Translations under genes and position numbers: made by a program
Notes under the pieces: generated by a model
Database searches by the model: none
Told to the model about the DNA's origin: nothing
The model's input: only the letters and a program-made list of their open reading frames with translations
Part shown: in pieces, positions 20,404-30,574 of the stretch
Position numbering within the stretch: the first letter of the stretch is position 1
Layout of the letters: each line of letters begins with the position of its first letter
Origin: Lepidostoma basale
Lineage: Eukaryota; Arthropoda; Insecta; Trichoptera; Lepidostomatidae
Length of the DNA stretch: 64,000 nt
NCBI GenBank assembly: GCA_022606425.2
Contig: JAHDVF020000240.1
Location: 1,860,001-1,924,000 of the forward strand
Direction: 5' to 3'

Positions 20404-20449
20404 TCAAATATAATAACCATATTGTGGTTAAATACAATGGAGTTCTGGT

Positions 20450-20915
20450 CCCATCACTAATGTATGAAAGCGAAGCATGGAACTGGCAGAAGAAGGATGA
20501 AAGCAGAATAAATGCGGTAGAGATGAGTCCCTAAGACGTATGTGTGTAGAACGACATACGACAGAATATCAAATGCTGATATAAGAAAGGAATGTAGAGC
20601 AGAAAAAGGTTTTATGAACAAAATTATGAAAGGATCGCTGCGTTGGAACGCATGGATGGATAAAGAATGGTTAAGAAAGTATACGATAATGATGTATATG
20701 GGGTACGGAGTCGAGGCAGATCAAGGAAAACATGGCATGACCAAATTAATCAAATTTTAAAGGTTGGTCATGTTAGAAGTCGGAGGAATCAACGTGCGTG
20801 TATGACTCGTTGTATGAATGTGGAGGAATCTAGAGAAGTTTACCAGGATAGAGTAGTGTGGCGGTCCATTCTCTCTGCCTACCCCTGCGGTGAAACTGCA
20901 TGATGGTTTGTTAGT
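20450..20915 (+). pseudogene. LINE family A, C-terminal domain and tail
   Basis: Frames give LMYESEAWNWQKKDESRINA, RTTYDRISNADIRKECRA, MNKIMKGSLRW, MVKKVYDNDVYGVRSRGRS, RKTWHDQINQILKVGHVRS and MTRCMNVEESREVYQDRV then AYPCGETA and a stop, followed by gatggtttgttagtttg. Two indels break the frame. Confidence 0.8.
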
Positions 20916-22024
20916 TTGTTTTTTGTGGTTAAATAGAAAGTTTTTTATTTATTTTATATTCATAAATATTAATAGATTATATATCTTCGTCATTGGGAGA
21001 ATAATTTAAACATCTTCTGATCATCTCCAAACTTGTTTAATAAATAAACTTAAAGCGTTAAAAACGTAGTCTATTTATTTATAATTCAACACAAAGTCAA
21101 GTTAATACTTATTCAGACAAGAACATACCAGGCCCATATAATACTTTTCGCGTATTTTTAAGTATAAAAAATAAATTCTGCTGCGCCCTTAGTTGGGGCT
21201 AACAATACGCGACGAGGAGAGATTTTCCATCCTCCGCCTCTCCAATTGTTTATGTATGGATGTATTCAGGCTTAAGGTTGACACTTGATGGGAACACAGA
21301 CACGTGTTTTGTACAGAACGACTGTTCCTAAATCTCAATGTTCACATCACGAAATTAATGATGTAAAGGTACAAAATACCTTATAGCGCCTACGAAATAA
21401 GAAGATTAAAAAACATACGTAAATATATAAGGCTGCCAACTGCTTCCAGTCTATTTGTCTGTCTACAATCACAAAGGTGACATAAGTTGTTGCAGGCGAG
21501 GGCTGATGGAGCGCCAAGGTTCTCTATGAACTGTGGACCCATCAAAAAAGAAGAAGACTTTTTTATTATACATATTATAGATAAAAACAGAAAAGCTTTT
21601 TTTCCAAACGATAATCAACTTTATAGATACTAGAAGAAAAATATTTATGGCGTCATGTTAATAATTATTAATTTAATGTCATATTGTTTAACAAATTGAA
21701 CCTCCGTCATTTGGGAAAACGGAAAAAGCATTTATTTATAACATTCTTACTACGAAAAAATTTAAATATATTTGAAACAAGTTTCATAATTACACTTACA
21801 ATGGTAGCAATATTTAAGTTCATAATAATTGGTTGCCCTGTTAATGAGAATCATCCAAATCATGAATGTGAAAAGTGTAATAAAGTGTTAAAATCATCAT
21901 CATCATCAGCTTGTATACGTCAACTGTTGGATGAAGACCTCCATCTGTTTCCAAATCTGTCGATCCTGGGCTATATGCATTCATGTCTTACCGACGGCGA
22001 CGGCCTCTTCGTCATAATTTTTTT
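20916..22024. other. Unassigned stretch
   Basis: 21170-21260 is GC-richer (gcgcccttagttggggc). 21470-21560 (gttgcaggcgagggctg, catcaaaaaagaagaaga) looks like a LINE 3' end but has no confirmable frame. The 116-codon frame at 21684 has no domain and ends in the family A tail. Confidence 0.3.
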
Positions 22025-22235
22025 AACTTGCTAACTAACTAACTAACCATCACGCTTTCTCTCCAAAGGAGTAGGCAGAAATAATGAACCACCATACATT
22101 TCTTTCCTGACATACTTCTCTTACTTCCTTAACATTCATACATCGTGCATGAGCACGCACGTCGAAATATCCAACTCTTCACGTTGCCGACTTTCAATAT
22201 TTGATTTATTTGATCTTTCAAATAAAAGTTGAGAA
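22025..22235 (-). pseudogene. LINE family A, tail fragment
   Basis: Starts with the inverted tail taactaactaactaaccatcac, then the complement of the AYSFGEKA, MNVKEVREVC and NIESRQREELDI coding remnants, ending near gatttatttgatctt. Confidence 0.7.
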
Positions 22236-22689
22236 ATACAATGTTTTTAAATACCCTTAAAAAATTACACAAGTTTGGTAACATATCACTTCATTCTCAA
22301 AGAGATGTACTGATTTTTCTCAATCTGGGTGAAATGAAACGATGATCTGCAGCATTGGAAAAAAAAACAAAAAAAAAACAAAATGTTTTTCTTCAATTTG
22401 TATCTTGACCAAAGGTACAAGACTTCATATAAAATAATTAATACGATAACAGATGCCTGTTTTTTAGAATAATTATTTTATCTTAAGGGAATGACACATA
22501 TCGATTTGCAGAGGCATTATAAAGATAGTATCGGATAATACCTCAGTAGAAATACTTTTAAAAAATATACCTTTTTATTCGTATTAATACAACAAACATG
22601 TTCAACCCACACAATATACAGAGCAACAGCGAAACAAATGTCGAATGAAAAGTTGTATAATAAAATGTATATTACACTCTATTGATCCA
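22236..22689. other. Unassigned A+T-rich sequence
   Basis: A possible very old family 3 trace lies at 22480-22530 (gacacatatcgatttgcagaggcattat). Nothing else recognised. Confidence 0.3.
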
Positions 22690-23075
22690 ACAAGTATGTA
22701 AGCACAATGTGTAAAATGATGTACGTGCACGAAAGAGTCTCAGTCAATTTGCATACACAATTCCGTTTACAAATGGACCTATGGAAAAAATGCAAAATGG
22801 AAAAGTTAGCGTCGGGAGCGACAATAAAATTGACAAATTCGCAGTTGATTGTTCCTTTCACAACAAATTGGCGGCCGTCGCGGGGGAAATCGGCCCGGTC
22901 CAAAATGTCGCAAAATACTCTATCAAATGTTTTCGAATAATCCCCCAGCGCTTGACTGGCTCGTGTCACGGTTTAGCCCCCCACGTTTTGGATTTGATTT
23001 TTCTCGCCGTTGAATATTTTAAATACCTCCGAGACGTCGCTTTCGGTAATAAAGGTCCCTAAAAGTTATTGCCTA
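22690..23075. other. Single-copy-looking, higher-complexity block
   Basis: About 380 bases of balanced composition (gttagcgtcgggagcgac, attggcggccgtcgcggggg, gctcgtgtcacggtttagc) with no repeat partner in the window and only short overlapping frames on both strands. Candidate conserved non-coding DNA; no function is assigned. Confidence 0.35.
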
Positions 23076-23329
23076 ATAAAATGTGTGTATGATAAAAAAA
23101 AATATAAAAAAAAGTAAATAAAATGTTCTGACGCTTAATATCAATACAAATACAAAAATAATAAATAAATTAATTGTTTCGTATGATGCACTTAATTTAT
23201 GGTGTGACATTATTAAATAAAATAATATATTTTTTAGATAAACTTAAGGCGTTAAATAATTGCGTAGATTTTCACGGTTGGTACCAATATGTTTGGTGTA
23301 TTTTTGGGTAACACCGTGTGATATCTCCT

Positions 23330-23376
23330 TCTCAACCGACGTTTCGGAGATCGTTGCAGTCTCCATCTTCAGGGTA
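23330..23376 (-). ncRNA. Hammerhead-like core, family 6 (left)
   Basis: Minus strand: CTGAAGA (complement of 23366-23372), stem II GGAGA/TCTCC around a nine-base loop, GAAA (23342-23345), minimal stem III CG, UC, then GGTT. ACC before the box pairs with GGU after the cleavage site (three stem I pairs). All core positions are canonical. Confidence 0.72.
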
Positions 23377-23404
23377 AAATAATATATTAAGGTATAAACT
23401 TGAA

Positions 23405-23446
23405 CTGAAGATGGAGACTGCAACGATCTCCGAAACGTCGGTCGAG
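23405..23446 (+). ncRNA. Hammerhead-like core, family 6 (right)
   Basis: CTGAAGA 23405-23411, stem II ggaga 23413-23417 with tctcc 23427-23431, GAAA 23432-23435, CG, UC 23438-23439. Core canonical; stem I is not supported on this side because the 5' flank differs from the left copy. Confidence 0.65.
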
Positions 23447-23539
23447 CAGGAGATATCACACGGTGTTACCCAAAAACACACCAAACATATTAAGGCGTTA
23501 ACACTGTGGAATTCCATAATGACGAATTTTTATAAATTA

Positions 23540-23740
23540 AAACACTGTTTTTTCCACTTTTGAGTTTATTTTACTCGACACGTTTCGAAGTCTTACACCT
23601 ACATCATCGGGAGAACGAAATAAACTTATTTATCGTAAACAGTTCATATCGGTCTCTCGATGATGAAGATGTAAAACGTCGAAACATGTCGAGAAAAAAA
23701 TTAATAAGTGGAAAAAACAGTGTATTAATTCATAAAAATA
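23540..23740. repeat. Head-to-head pair of hammerhead repeat family 4
   Basis: Minus copy 23540-23616 and plus copy 23650-23735 mirror each other (aacactgttttttccacttttgag... and ...gtggaaaaaacagtg). In the minus core: CCGATGA, GAAA, CGTG, UC, with CUC/GAG as stem I. In the plus core: TCGATGA, GAAA, CATG, UC, again with CUC/GAG. Stem II of the plus copy is eroded. Confidence 0.7.
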
Positions 23741-23744
23741 ATAA

Positions 23745-23850
23745 TAAACATTTAGTAATTTATATAACCACTACTTTATTTGGTAACATCGACCGGTTTT
23801 GCTCCCGCCGGAGCTTCGTCAGGGTGAGAGAGTAAACTAAAAGTGTAAAC
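23745..23850 (-). ncRNA. Hammerhead-like repeat, family 2
   Basis: Minus strand: CTGACGA (complement of 23816-23822, canonical), stem II GCTCC/GGAGC around ggcg, AAAA in place of GAAA (23797-23800), CCGG (23793-23796), UC. The first A for G is the only core deviation. Stem I has scattered pairs. Lies between a family 4 pair and a LINE A tail. Confidence 0.65.
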
Positions 23851-23854
23851 TAAC

Positions 23855-24215
23855 CAACTAACTAACTAACCAACCAAGGGGTAGGCAGAAAGAATTGACT
23901 GCCACACCTTCTTTCCTGGCATATTCTCTCGATTCCTTAACATTCATACATCGTGAATTGCACGCGCTTCGATTTCTCGGACTCCTCACATGGCCGAAAT
24001 TCAATATTTGATTTATTTGAATTACCAAATTAAACTATAATTGGCACTAGCCATGTTTCCCTAGGTCTTTCTCTATTTCTGGTTCCATTTACATCGTTAA
24101 CATATAATTTTTTTGCTATTCTTTCTTTATTCATTCTTTCCATATGTCCAAACCATCTTAAAGATCCTTTCATTATTCTGTTCATAATACCATCATTCGC
24201 ACCGCATTCACCATA
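23855..24215 (-). pseudogene. LINE family A, C-terminal fragment
   Basis: Inverted tail aactaactaactaaccaacc, then the complement of SFCLPL, MNVKESREYARK, RASNFGHVRSPRNR, a short insertion near 24020 splitting the KTWxDQINQ block, NGTRNRERPR and WFGHMERMNKERIAKK, ending at the ECGANDGI block. No frame is open throughout. Confidence 0.7.
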
Positions 24216-24269
24216 AGTGTATTATTATTTTATTTAATAAATTGTATTGGTATATTTAGGTTTCAAACT

Positions 24270-24445
24270 GTTAAATTAAATAACTTTGTTTTATGTATCA
24301 CAATTGTATTTTATTTTACGCGACAGCTGTTTCGTCAACCTAAATGTCAAATTTTTGTGATTTTTTTAACCTTTATGTGTATTTGTTCCTATGTCAATTT
24401 GAATAATTGTGATACCTAAAACAAAGTTATTTAATTTAACAGTTA
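24270..24445 (-). repeat. Hammerhead repeat family 1, internally deleted
   Basis: In reverse, cagctgtcgcg and GAAA with half of stem II (GGTTGAC) are present, but the CTGATGA box and the other half of stem II are lost by a deletion that joins caacc to taaatgtcaaattt. The outer sequence matches 36590-36780. Confidence 0.65.
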
Positions 24446-25665
24446 ATTATAAAATTGTTCACATGATCTGACAGATGTTATATGTAATTGAATTTATTTT
24501 AATGTCAGTGTTGTATATACAAAGTATATAAAAAAGAAAAAGAGAAATAATAAATAAATTGTTGAAGTGAACTAGGCAAAAAGTACAAAAAAAAGTTTAT
24601 ATGCAGTTTCGTTCTATATCACATATAACATGCAATAGAACGAAACTGCCTCCTTTAGCTTTACTACTTAGTGCTTAGTACCTACCTATTTTACTTCAAC
24701 CATTTAAATAAATATTTTTAAACACGTTTACCGAATTCGTGCAGATCCTTGTGGTCATGGTATGTAAATCATTCGTGAATAAAAATGTCCTGAATCTAAT
24801 CCTCTTCTAATTGGCCCAAGTCTTTATGCAGGTGTGGGACAGGGGCGGCGGCAGGTCCGGCGGCCCGGGCACCCTAGAGGCCCTCCAGAGCCGCTTCGGC
24901 CCCGCGGGCCGGACAGATTTATACGCCCCTGAATCCTGATTTACGACCCTCCCCGTCCAATACCAACATGACTAATTTTAAATTGTACACGTATCGCCTC
25001 CCACCCCGCCAGCGGATTCGGTGTCCGCAAACAAAACTGCTCTATTCGCATGTATATCAGGGCTGCTTGATGGAAACTGAATTATTCAGATATGGCAACA
25101 TAGTTATCTAGGTGCCAACCCTTGAGATGATCCGAGTATTTTCATAGTAGATTCGATCATCAAACATCAGAGCATTGTAATTTTTTTTATTTTTATATTT
25201 TATATTGAGTAAAGTTTATATATTTTTTGGCCAAAACGCTAAGGATACTTCTACATTTATAACTATTTTATTTTTGAAACACTGATATAATTCGTATCAA
25301 AATTCATTTTTTATTTTTATTAGATAATTATTATTTACAGTTCTACATATGTTGGTATGCATGTAAAAGGTTTTACTTTATTTTATATTAATGAAATATT
25401 TTGCCATCAAACAAACATGTTATTTCCTTAAAATAAATAAGACTCACGTTGACCACATTCTGTAATATCGAAGATGTAAAAATGAATATTTAGTTATTTT
25501 CTTAATAGTTATCTCTTGATGTTTATTTACTAAATAGATACATTACCATAGAATAAAAGTGATATCTTTTCGATTCAATGATTTGAAAATAAAATATCAT
25601 TGGTCAGTGAAATTTAAATAAAAATATAATACGGATCATTTCAAGGACAAATGAATTAATAAAAT
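24446..25665. other. Unassigned; GC-rich patch 24840-24931 with hAT-like ends
   Basis: 24840-24931 starts caggggcg and ends cgcccctg, an 8-base terminal inverted repeat of hAT style, with a very GC-rich interior. The flanking eight bases do not match, so it is only a possible decayed hAT fragment. The rest is A+T-rich. Confidence 0.3.
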
Positions 25666-25669
25666 ATAT

Positions 25670-25860
25670 CTTAAATGGCTATGGACAAGTCATATTGCCA
25701 GAGATAAAACTAAATAAACACCATAGATAAGATGGAAAGAAGGTATTCGTCAACACGCCAGAAAATAACCAAATACAGATTGCCCATGACAGAATGACAT
25801 GGGAATAAACGGAGAAGACCTTTGTTCAAGAGTGGACGTCTACGAACAAAAGAAGAATAT
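25670..25860 (+). pseudogene. LINE family C, decayed C-terminal fragment
   Basis: LKWLWTSHIARDKTK-like coding, then caacacgccagaaaataacc, gaatgacatgggaataaac and gaagacctttgttcaagagtggacg, matching the EEAFVQEWTG end at 50820-50870. Confidence 0.65.
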
Positions 25861-25974
25861 GAAAAAGGTTACGAATAAAACAATATTGGTGCAGAGTCGT
25901 CTATTGTTTGAATCTATTATTTTTAAATATATACTTTAAGTCTTTCGTATTTATGTATGATTTTATTTATTCGT

Positions 25975-26400
25975 TATGTATGGAAGCGAAGCATGGAACT
26001 GACCGAAGAAGGATGAGAGCAGAATAAATGCGGTATAGATGAGGTCCCTTAGACGTATGTATGATAGAACGATGTTCGACAGAATTTCAAACGCTGATAT
26101 CCAAACGGAAGAAGGTATTATGAATAAAATTATGAAAGGATGGATGCGTTGGTTCAGACATATGAAGCGCATGGATGGAGAATGAATAGTTAAGAAAGAA
26201 TATTTAACGATGTAAATGGAGTACGGAGACGAGGTTGACCGAGGAAAACATGGCATGACCAAATCAATCAAATTTTAAAGGTTGGTCATGTAAGATGTCG
26301 GAAGAATCGACGTGCGTGTATGACTCGTGGTATGAATGTGGAGGGACCTAAAGAGGTGTGTCAGGATAGAGAAATGTATCGGTCCATGGCGTGATGGTTT
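25975..26400 (+). pseudogene. LINE family A, C-terminal fragment
   Basis: CMEAKHGTDRRRMRAE-like and RSLRRMYDRTMFDRISNADI remnants, IMKGWMRWFRHMKRMDGE, NGVRRRGxPRKTWHDQINQ, KVGHVRCRKNRRACMTRGMN, then gcgtgatggtttgttgttg. Several indels. Confidence 0.75.
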
Positions 26401-26984
26401 GTTGTTGTTGTTTTTCTTTTTTATTTCGCATGGCCATTTGCCCCTATTTGAGGTCGGCTCTTCTTATACGGCTCCGTCATCTGGCTGTCCAGTTCCAGCG
26501 CCCTCAGGTCTTTTCTAACTGTGAACATTCACGTTGCAGGAGACCGATCTGATCCCCTCCTTCCATCTTTCAGTTGCAGGGCCTTGTGGACGATGTATTT
26601 ATCGTCCCTCCTGCTCACGTGGTCGTGGTATTAGCCTTTTCCATTGTTGAATATACACATATTATTGAAAAAATTAAGATTATTTACGCGAGCAAGATGA
26701 CACTTAACCTACGAGTTTTGTTCATAAGCTTCATAAAAGTGAATAAACATTATATGTAATATTTATTCCCAGCCCTCATTATGTGCGAGCAGTGGCGTGT
26801 AACGGCCGCTGCAGTCAGCCGCGGGACATTATTTTTGGCAAGCCAATTTATACGGCGGCGCAGGGCGAAAAACCACGTAACGCTACTGAAAATATTGGCT
26901 ACCAGTGTTGGATCACGATTTTTTTCATTTTTCATTTAAAAAAGGCATATAAATATAATACTTCCTTCCGCTCTAACTTATTTT
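26401..26984. other. Unassigned; possible short hAT-like fragment 26790-26888
   Basis: 26790-26888 starts cagtggcgt and ends acgctactg (8 of 9 inverted), with GC-rich interior. The 8-bp flanks do not match. 26400-26660 resembles an antisense LINE tail but no frame confirms it. Confidence 0.3.
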
Positions 26985-27478
26985 CAGTTCTTCAGTTTAA
27001 TCAGTTTATTTACTCAACAAAATATTTATAGTTTAAGGCATCAATTTGAGAATAGTACCAGGAACGCAGGAGACATGGTTCTACTTTAGTAAGTCAAGAT
27101 ACTCTTTATGAAAGCCGCCGATCTCCGGGGTAATCATGTTCAAGAGACTGATTGCTCTTTCTACCGGCTTCACTAGATAGTGGTTGGTTCTTATGGTTGG
27201 CAGAAAGAACAATCTATGCTACTGCTGTCGGAGACATCTGTCGGGAACAAAAAATCTCACACCATCCAACATGGCTGAGTTCTCGAAATATCATATTTTT
27301 AATCTACTGTGCTATGAGAAAGATGTAGAGAGTTAAACAGTACATTCCTAAAAGAAACGCCGTGGAATAGAGCCATGGATAGCTATCATACACCCTCATA
27401 AAAAGATACCTCAGATTTTTTTATTTCTGAACCCTATCCAGCATAAGAACATATCTAATCTTGTGTGGAATCCATATC
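26985..27478 (-). pseudogene. LINE family G, C-terminal domain and 3' UTR
   Basis: On the minus strand: RYLFMRVYDSYPWLYSTAF LLGM, a break, FRELSHVGWCEIFCSRQMS, and further decayed coding, then ctatt-less UTR ctcaaattgatgccttaaac and aataaactga. It follows the layout of 30593-31125 but has several stops. Confidence 0.7.
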
Positions 27479-27564
27479 ACAGAAACACTTTCGAGTCTGC
27501 ACCGAACCAATAAATTGTATAGAGCTCTGAGCATATTGGGATATCTGAAAACTCTTCCGGTCCG

Positions 27565-27662
27565 AATGACCTGATATGAGCATTTGAAATGCTATTATAC
27601 GTCGTTTTACCACACATACATCTAAATGATCTCATCTCTACCACATTGATTCTGCTCTCCAA
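27565..27662 (-). pseudogene. LINE family A, small fragment
   Basis: Minus strand ESRINVVEMRSFRCMCGKTT and YNSISNAHIRS match the RINAVEMRSLRRMCGxxxYDRIS block. No tail. Confidence 0.65.
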
Positions 27663-27689
27663 GATAAAAAGTTATTTTTAATAATTACA

Positions 27690-27930
27690 ATTATGGTTAA
27701 TAATTAAATAAAACGATGTTTTTTTAATTACTTCCACTTTTGTCTTTATTTTGATGGCGACGGATTTTGCCAGGCACGCTGGCATTAAAATATTGATGAT
27801 CGAAACCGGTCACTGTTGAAATAAAGACAAAAGTTGAAGTAGTTAAAAAAACATCGTTTTCTTGAATTATTTTTTAAATTGAACTTCCATCAAGAGATTT
27901 CAGTTAAATCATTTGATTATCTTAAAAACA
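27690..27930. repeat. Head-to-head hammerhead repeat family 8
   Basis: ttacttccacttttgtcttta (27719) mirrors taaagacaaaagttgaagta (27821). The left arm has the antisense stem II gccaggcacgctggc. The right arm reads TTGATGA directly followed by TC, GAAA, CCGG and UC (27794-27815), so its stem II has been deleted. Outer tail aacttccatcaagagatttca at 27882. Confidence 0.7.
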
Positions 27931-28590
27931 ATTATCGTTAGTAAGTTGTATTTAAATTAATTTGGAACATACCGTATTTTGTCCACCTTAGCCAACGTGC
28001 TGTTGATTGTCCGACGTTCATTTCAATTTTTGATCACTTTGAAGGGTAGATAATTTTGCGCGCGACATGCAGGCAAAATTAACGCCGCCTGGGTACGAAT
28101 GGGGTGGGAAGTAGGCAAAATAAGCGCAGTTTGTCATGTTAACCGTTCGGGTGTATACACTTGTACAGCCAATTACTGTCAATTAAGGGTGACTGTGTGT
28201 AAACACAATACCAAATTTTCGATCATTTTAAACAGTGTTCGATTGATAATAAAGGTGGTTAATAATACATAAAAAATGGTTGCCATTCAAACTTTCAATA
28301 AAACTTAGAATTCAAACATTTTACAAACAGATCTAAAGAAACGATTTTTTCTCGTTATTTCTGTTGAAAGAAATAATAAAAAAGAAAAGGTAAAGATAGT
28401 TAGTTAGATAAAGATCGAGGAATCTTCAAGATCAAATCAATCAAATACGAGAATTATATAGTATGTCAGGTCGAAGTACTTAATTGGATGTTTACAAAGG
28501 ATGACATAGGAAGTTGAAGGTGAAAGTTTATGGAGGCCAATGCTCGAATAAAAATAAAAATTATACCATATTTATTGTAACTATCCGTTT
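27931..28590. other. Single-copy-looking block 27955-28210, then A+T-rich
   Basis: 27955-28210 (ccaccttagccaacgtgctg, ttgcgcgcgacatgcagg, aattaacgccgcctgggt, cagccaattactgtcaatt) is higher-complexity and unmatched in the window. Candidate non-coding conserved element, no proof. Confidence 0.35.
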
Positions 28591-28592
28591 TA

Positions 28593-28843
28593 ACGACCTT
28601 CGTGGCCAAGCGAATTGACTACCATCCCGAAGGTTCCGGGTTCGATTCCCAGCGAGGGCAGTGTGATTGTCAAACTCTCTTTGGTCTGGTGTAAAATTCA
28701 CCTGACAATAAAATTACGATACATTAGCTACCTATCACATGTAACGAGAATCACTATGATAGCTACAATACCCTTTTATTTGGCTCATGCTGTCATGATG
28801 TAAAGAACGATTCAACAAAGTAATAATAATAATAATAATAATA
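28593..28843 (+). repeat. SINE S1, near-full-length
   Basis: acgaccttcgtggccaagcg, B box ttccgggttcgattccc, gtgattgtcaaactc, ttggtctggtgtaaaattc, cctatcacatgtaacgag, ggctcatgctgtcatgatg and (AAT)n to 28843. Lacks the long-form block. Confidence 0.85.
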
Positions 28844-29095
28844 TTTTACATATGAAATCAAGTTTTTGTGTACCTATTGCATAGAATCATATTTTTAATT
28901 TGATTCAATATGAGAGTGTCGTGAGAGGTCTCTCATTATTAATACCCCACTGTTTATGACATAATTTTAAACATTAGAGTCAGTAACGTAGACTAACTTT
29001 ACGCATAAAAGAGTTAAGAGTTTTTTTTTTAATTAGTGAAAATTTAAACAAAAACTTACTTAACTTACTTAGTAATTATATATTTCATAGCTAAT
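28844..29095. other. Unassigned A+T-rich sequence
   Basis: No feature recognised between the SINE tail and the LINE fragment. Confidence 0.3.
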
Positions 29096-29099
29096 ATAT

Positions 29100-29385
29100 T
29101 ATAATGGAAATGGAAAGAATGGTTAAAAAAGTATGTATTACGATGTTAATTGAACTACAAATAGAGGAAGACCGAGCAAAACGTGGAACGATCAAATAAA
29201 TCAAATATTGAATATCGGCCACGCGAGGAGTCTGAGAAATCGACGTGCGTGCATGACACGATGTATGAATGTTGAGGAATCTAAAGAAGTATGTCATGAA
29301 TGAAAAGTGTGGCAATCCATTTTTTCTGCCTACTCCTTCGGAGAGACGGCCTAATGGTTAGTTAGCTGGTTAGTTTTTAGCATAT
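29100..29385 (+). pseudogene. LINE family A, C-terminal fragment with tail
   Basis: gaaagaatggttaaaaaagta, NRGRPSKTWNDQINQILNI, GHARSLRNRRACMTRCMN, VEESKEVCHE remnants, then ctactccttcggagagacgg and gttagttagctggttag. One or more frameshifts. Confidence 0.75.
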
Positions 29386-29414
29386 TATATATCTGATTGC
29401 TAGTGTCCGATGCA

Positions 29415-29512
29415 GCTCTCATAACTAAAACATTGTCAAAGCGCCCTTGAGGTGAGCTATTCACGAAAAAGGCGCTATAAAAAATAGCCGCATTATTATT
29501 ATTATTATTTTA
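29415..29512 (+). repeat. Short repeat with ATT tail
   Basis: agcgcccttgaggtgagct, ggcgctataaaaaatagc then (ATT)n. The same order occurs right after a SINE at 47995-48070 (gcgcccttggtgtgatt, ggcgctataaaagttagc). Probably a short SINE-like 3' end. Confidence 0.5.
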
Positions 29513-29553
29513 TATCAAATGAAAAAAAATATGTTTTGTTTGTAATATACAAG

Positions 29554-29925
29554 TGATCGGGTGGTGGTCTAGGGCAGTGTTCCGCAAACGGTGTGCCGTG
29601 AGCCGGATAAGGTGTGCCGTGGCCAATGACATTGAGAAAAATAATATTAAGCTATATATCTATATAACATATCTTTTTTTTTATTGTTTTTTTAGGCTAT
29701 TTAGCTTTTTCATGAAAAAGGTTCGCAGATTTCTACTGGCCGTCCAGATCGAATTTTAGCTTTTGGTGTGCCGCGGAATTCTAGGAAGAACTTAGGTGTG
29801 GCGTAGGTGAGAAAACTTTGCGGAATACTGGTCTAAGGGATAGAACGCTTGGTTTCGGATCAAGGGGACATGGGTTCGAGCCTGGACACGACCAGATTCC
29901 TTCTTCATAATAATGAGTTATTTTC
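29554..29925 (+). repeat. SINE S2 interrupted by a hAT MITE
   Basis: Head gggtggtggtctaggg, interrupted at 29575-29830, resumes with gtctaagggatagaacgc, B box catgggttcgagcctgg and a short tail. Matches the minus-strand copy at 1771-1866, which is uninterrupted. Confidence 0.7.
29575..29830. mobile_element. 256-bp hAT-type MITE
   Basis: Begins cagtgttccgcaaa and ends tttgcggaatactg: a 14-base terminal inverted repeat with one mismatch, of the CAGTG form typical of hAT elements. The flanks gtctaggg (29567-29574) and gtctaagg (29831-29838) match in 7 of 8 bases, the hAT target-site length. The interior repeats gtgtgccg near both ends and holds no transposase frame, so it is non-autonomous. It lies inside the A-box region of SINE S2. 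Confidence 0.88.
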
Positions 29926-30570
29926 TGCTCACATTGAATATTGTAAAAAAAATTCTCACATTATTGATTTAAATCTTTGGTGTTAGTCTTTTAAAAAAAA
30001 AAAGAGATTTTAAATGTAAAAAAACATTTTTTTTATAATTTACGTTCAGCGTGAGTATGAAGTACGACAAAACCTTTTTTTGCCTTAGATATACACCCTC
30101 CAATATATTTTTTGATTGTATGTGTGTACTGTAATGTTTTTCCCTATTACATATGCCGTTTTGTTAATTGAATTAAAATCCGAAATGTAAACAATAAACT
30201 TCCCTTTTAGAATCAGAGTGTTCAAACATCGCAATCCGCCGAGTCAAACATCCCGGTCAAACACTGGCCAGTGGCGGAGCGAGGTGTCTGGGCGCCCCCA
30301 TGCTCGGGCCGTAATCAATTTAACTCAATACAATATTGTCCAGGAGCAGTAATAGGATGATCCGACGGCAGCTTTGTCCGCTAAATGCAGGCCATAATCG
30401 AACACGTTTTATCTAAAGGGAATAATCAAATGAATTCGTATTTGCTGATTCGTTTGCCAAATGTGATGGGGCTGTGTGTTTGGTTACTGCTGGAATAATA
30501 ACTATATGTTATGTACTTTTATACTGCACATGTGTGCATTTGTAACGCATGCGGAATACATAGAAATTTC
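29926..30570. other. Unassigned; GC-richer part 30220-30400
   Basis: 30275 onward (cagtggcggagcgaggtg, ggcgcccccatgctcg) looks like one end of a hAT element, but no matching second end was found within a few hundred bases. Confidence 0.35.
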
Positions 30571-30574
30571 TTTT

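Larger units (their letters stand above)
19831..20440. repeat. Palindromic hammerhead repeat family 5 with a nested SINE
   Basis: Left arm (antisense, 19831-19950): gcacttaatttgtggtt tail module, then tgatgccaactagtttcgcttggacccaagcttcat. Right arm (sense, 20350-20440). After removing the SINE, the left arm resumes at tcagggaagtataacaactt (20331-20350) and meets aaagttgttatact (20351-20364) as an almost gapless palindrome. The SINE thus split the left catalytic box. Confidence 0.75.
23180..23490. repeat. Head-to-head pair of hammerhead repeat family 6
   Basis: Left arm 23291-23372, right arm 23405-23489, near-perfect inverted repeat including gtttggtgt...gatatctcc and ggagatatc...acaccaaac. 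The left side extends outward to the module gcacttaatttatggtgtgaca (23189-23210), also found in families 2 and 5. Confidence 0.85.

Noticed and set aside
24840..24931. GC-rich exon preceded by a pyrimidine tract and CAG
   Set aside because: The block begins caggggcg and ends cgcccctg, like a small hAT-type element, and the frame is short with no domain. The hAT reading is also weak because the flanks do not match.
26790..26888. Complete hAT MITE
   Set aside because: Ends resemble cagtggcgt/acgctactg but the 8-bp flanks differ; left as a possible fragment only.
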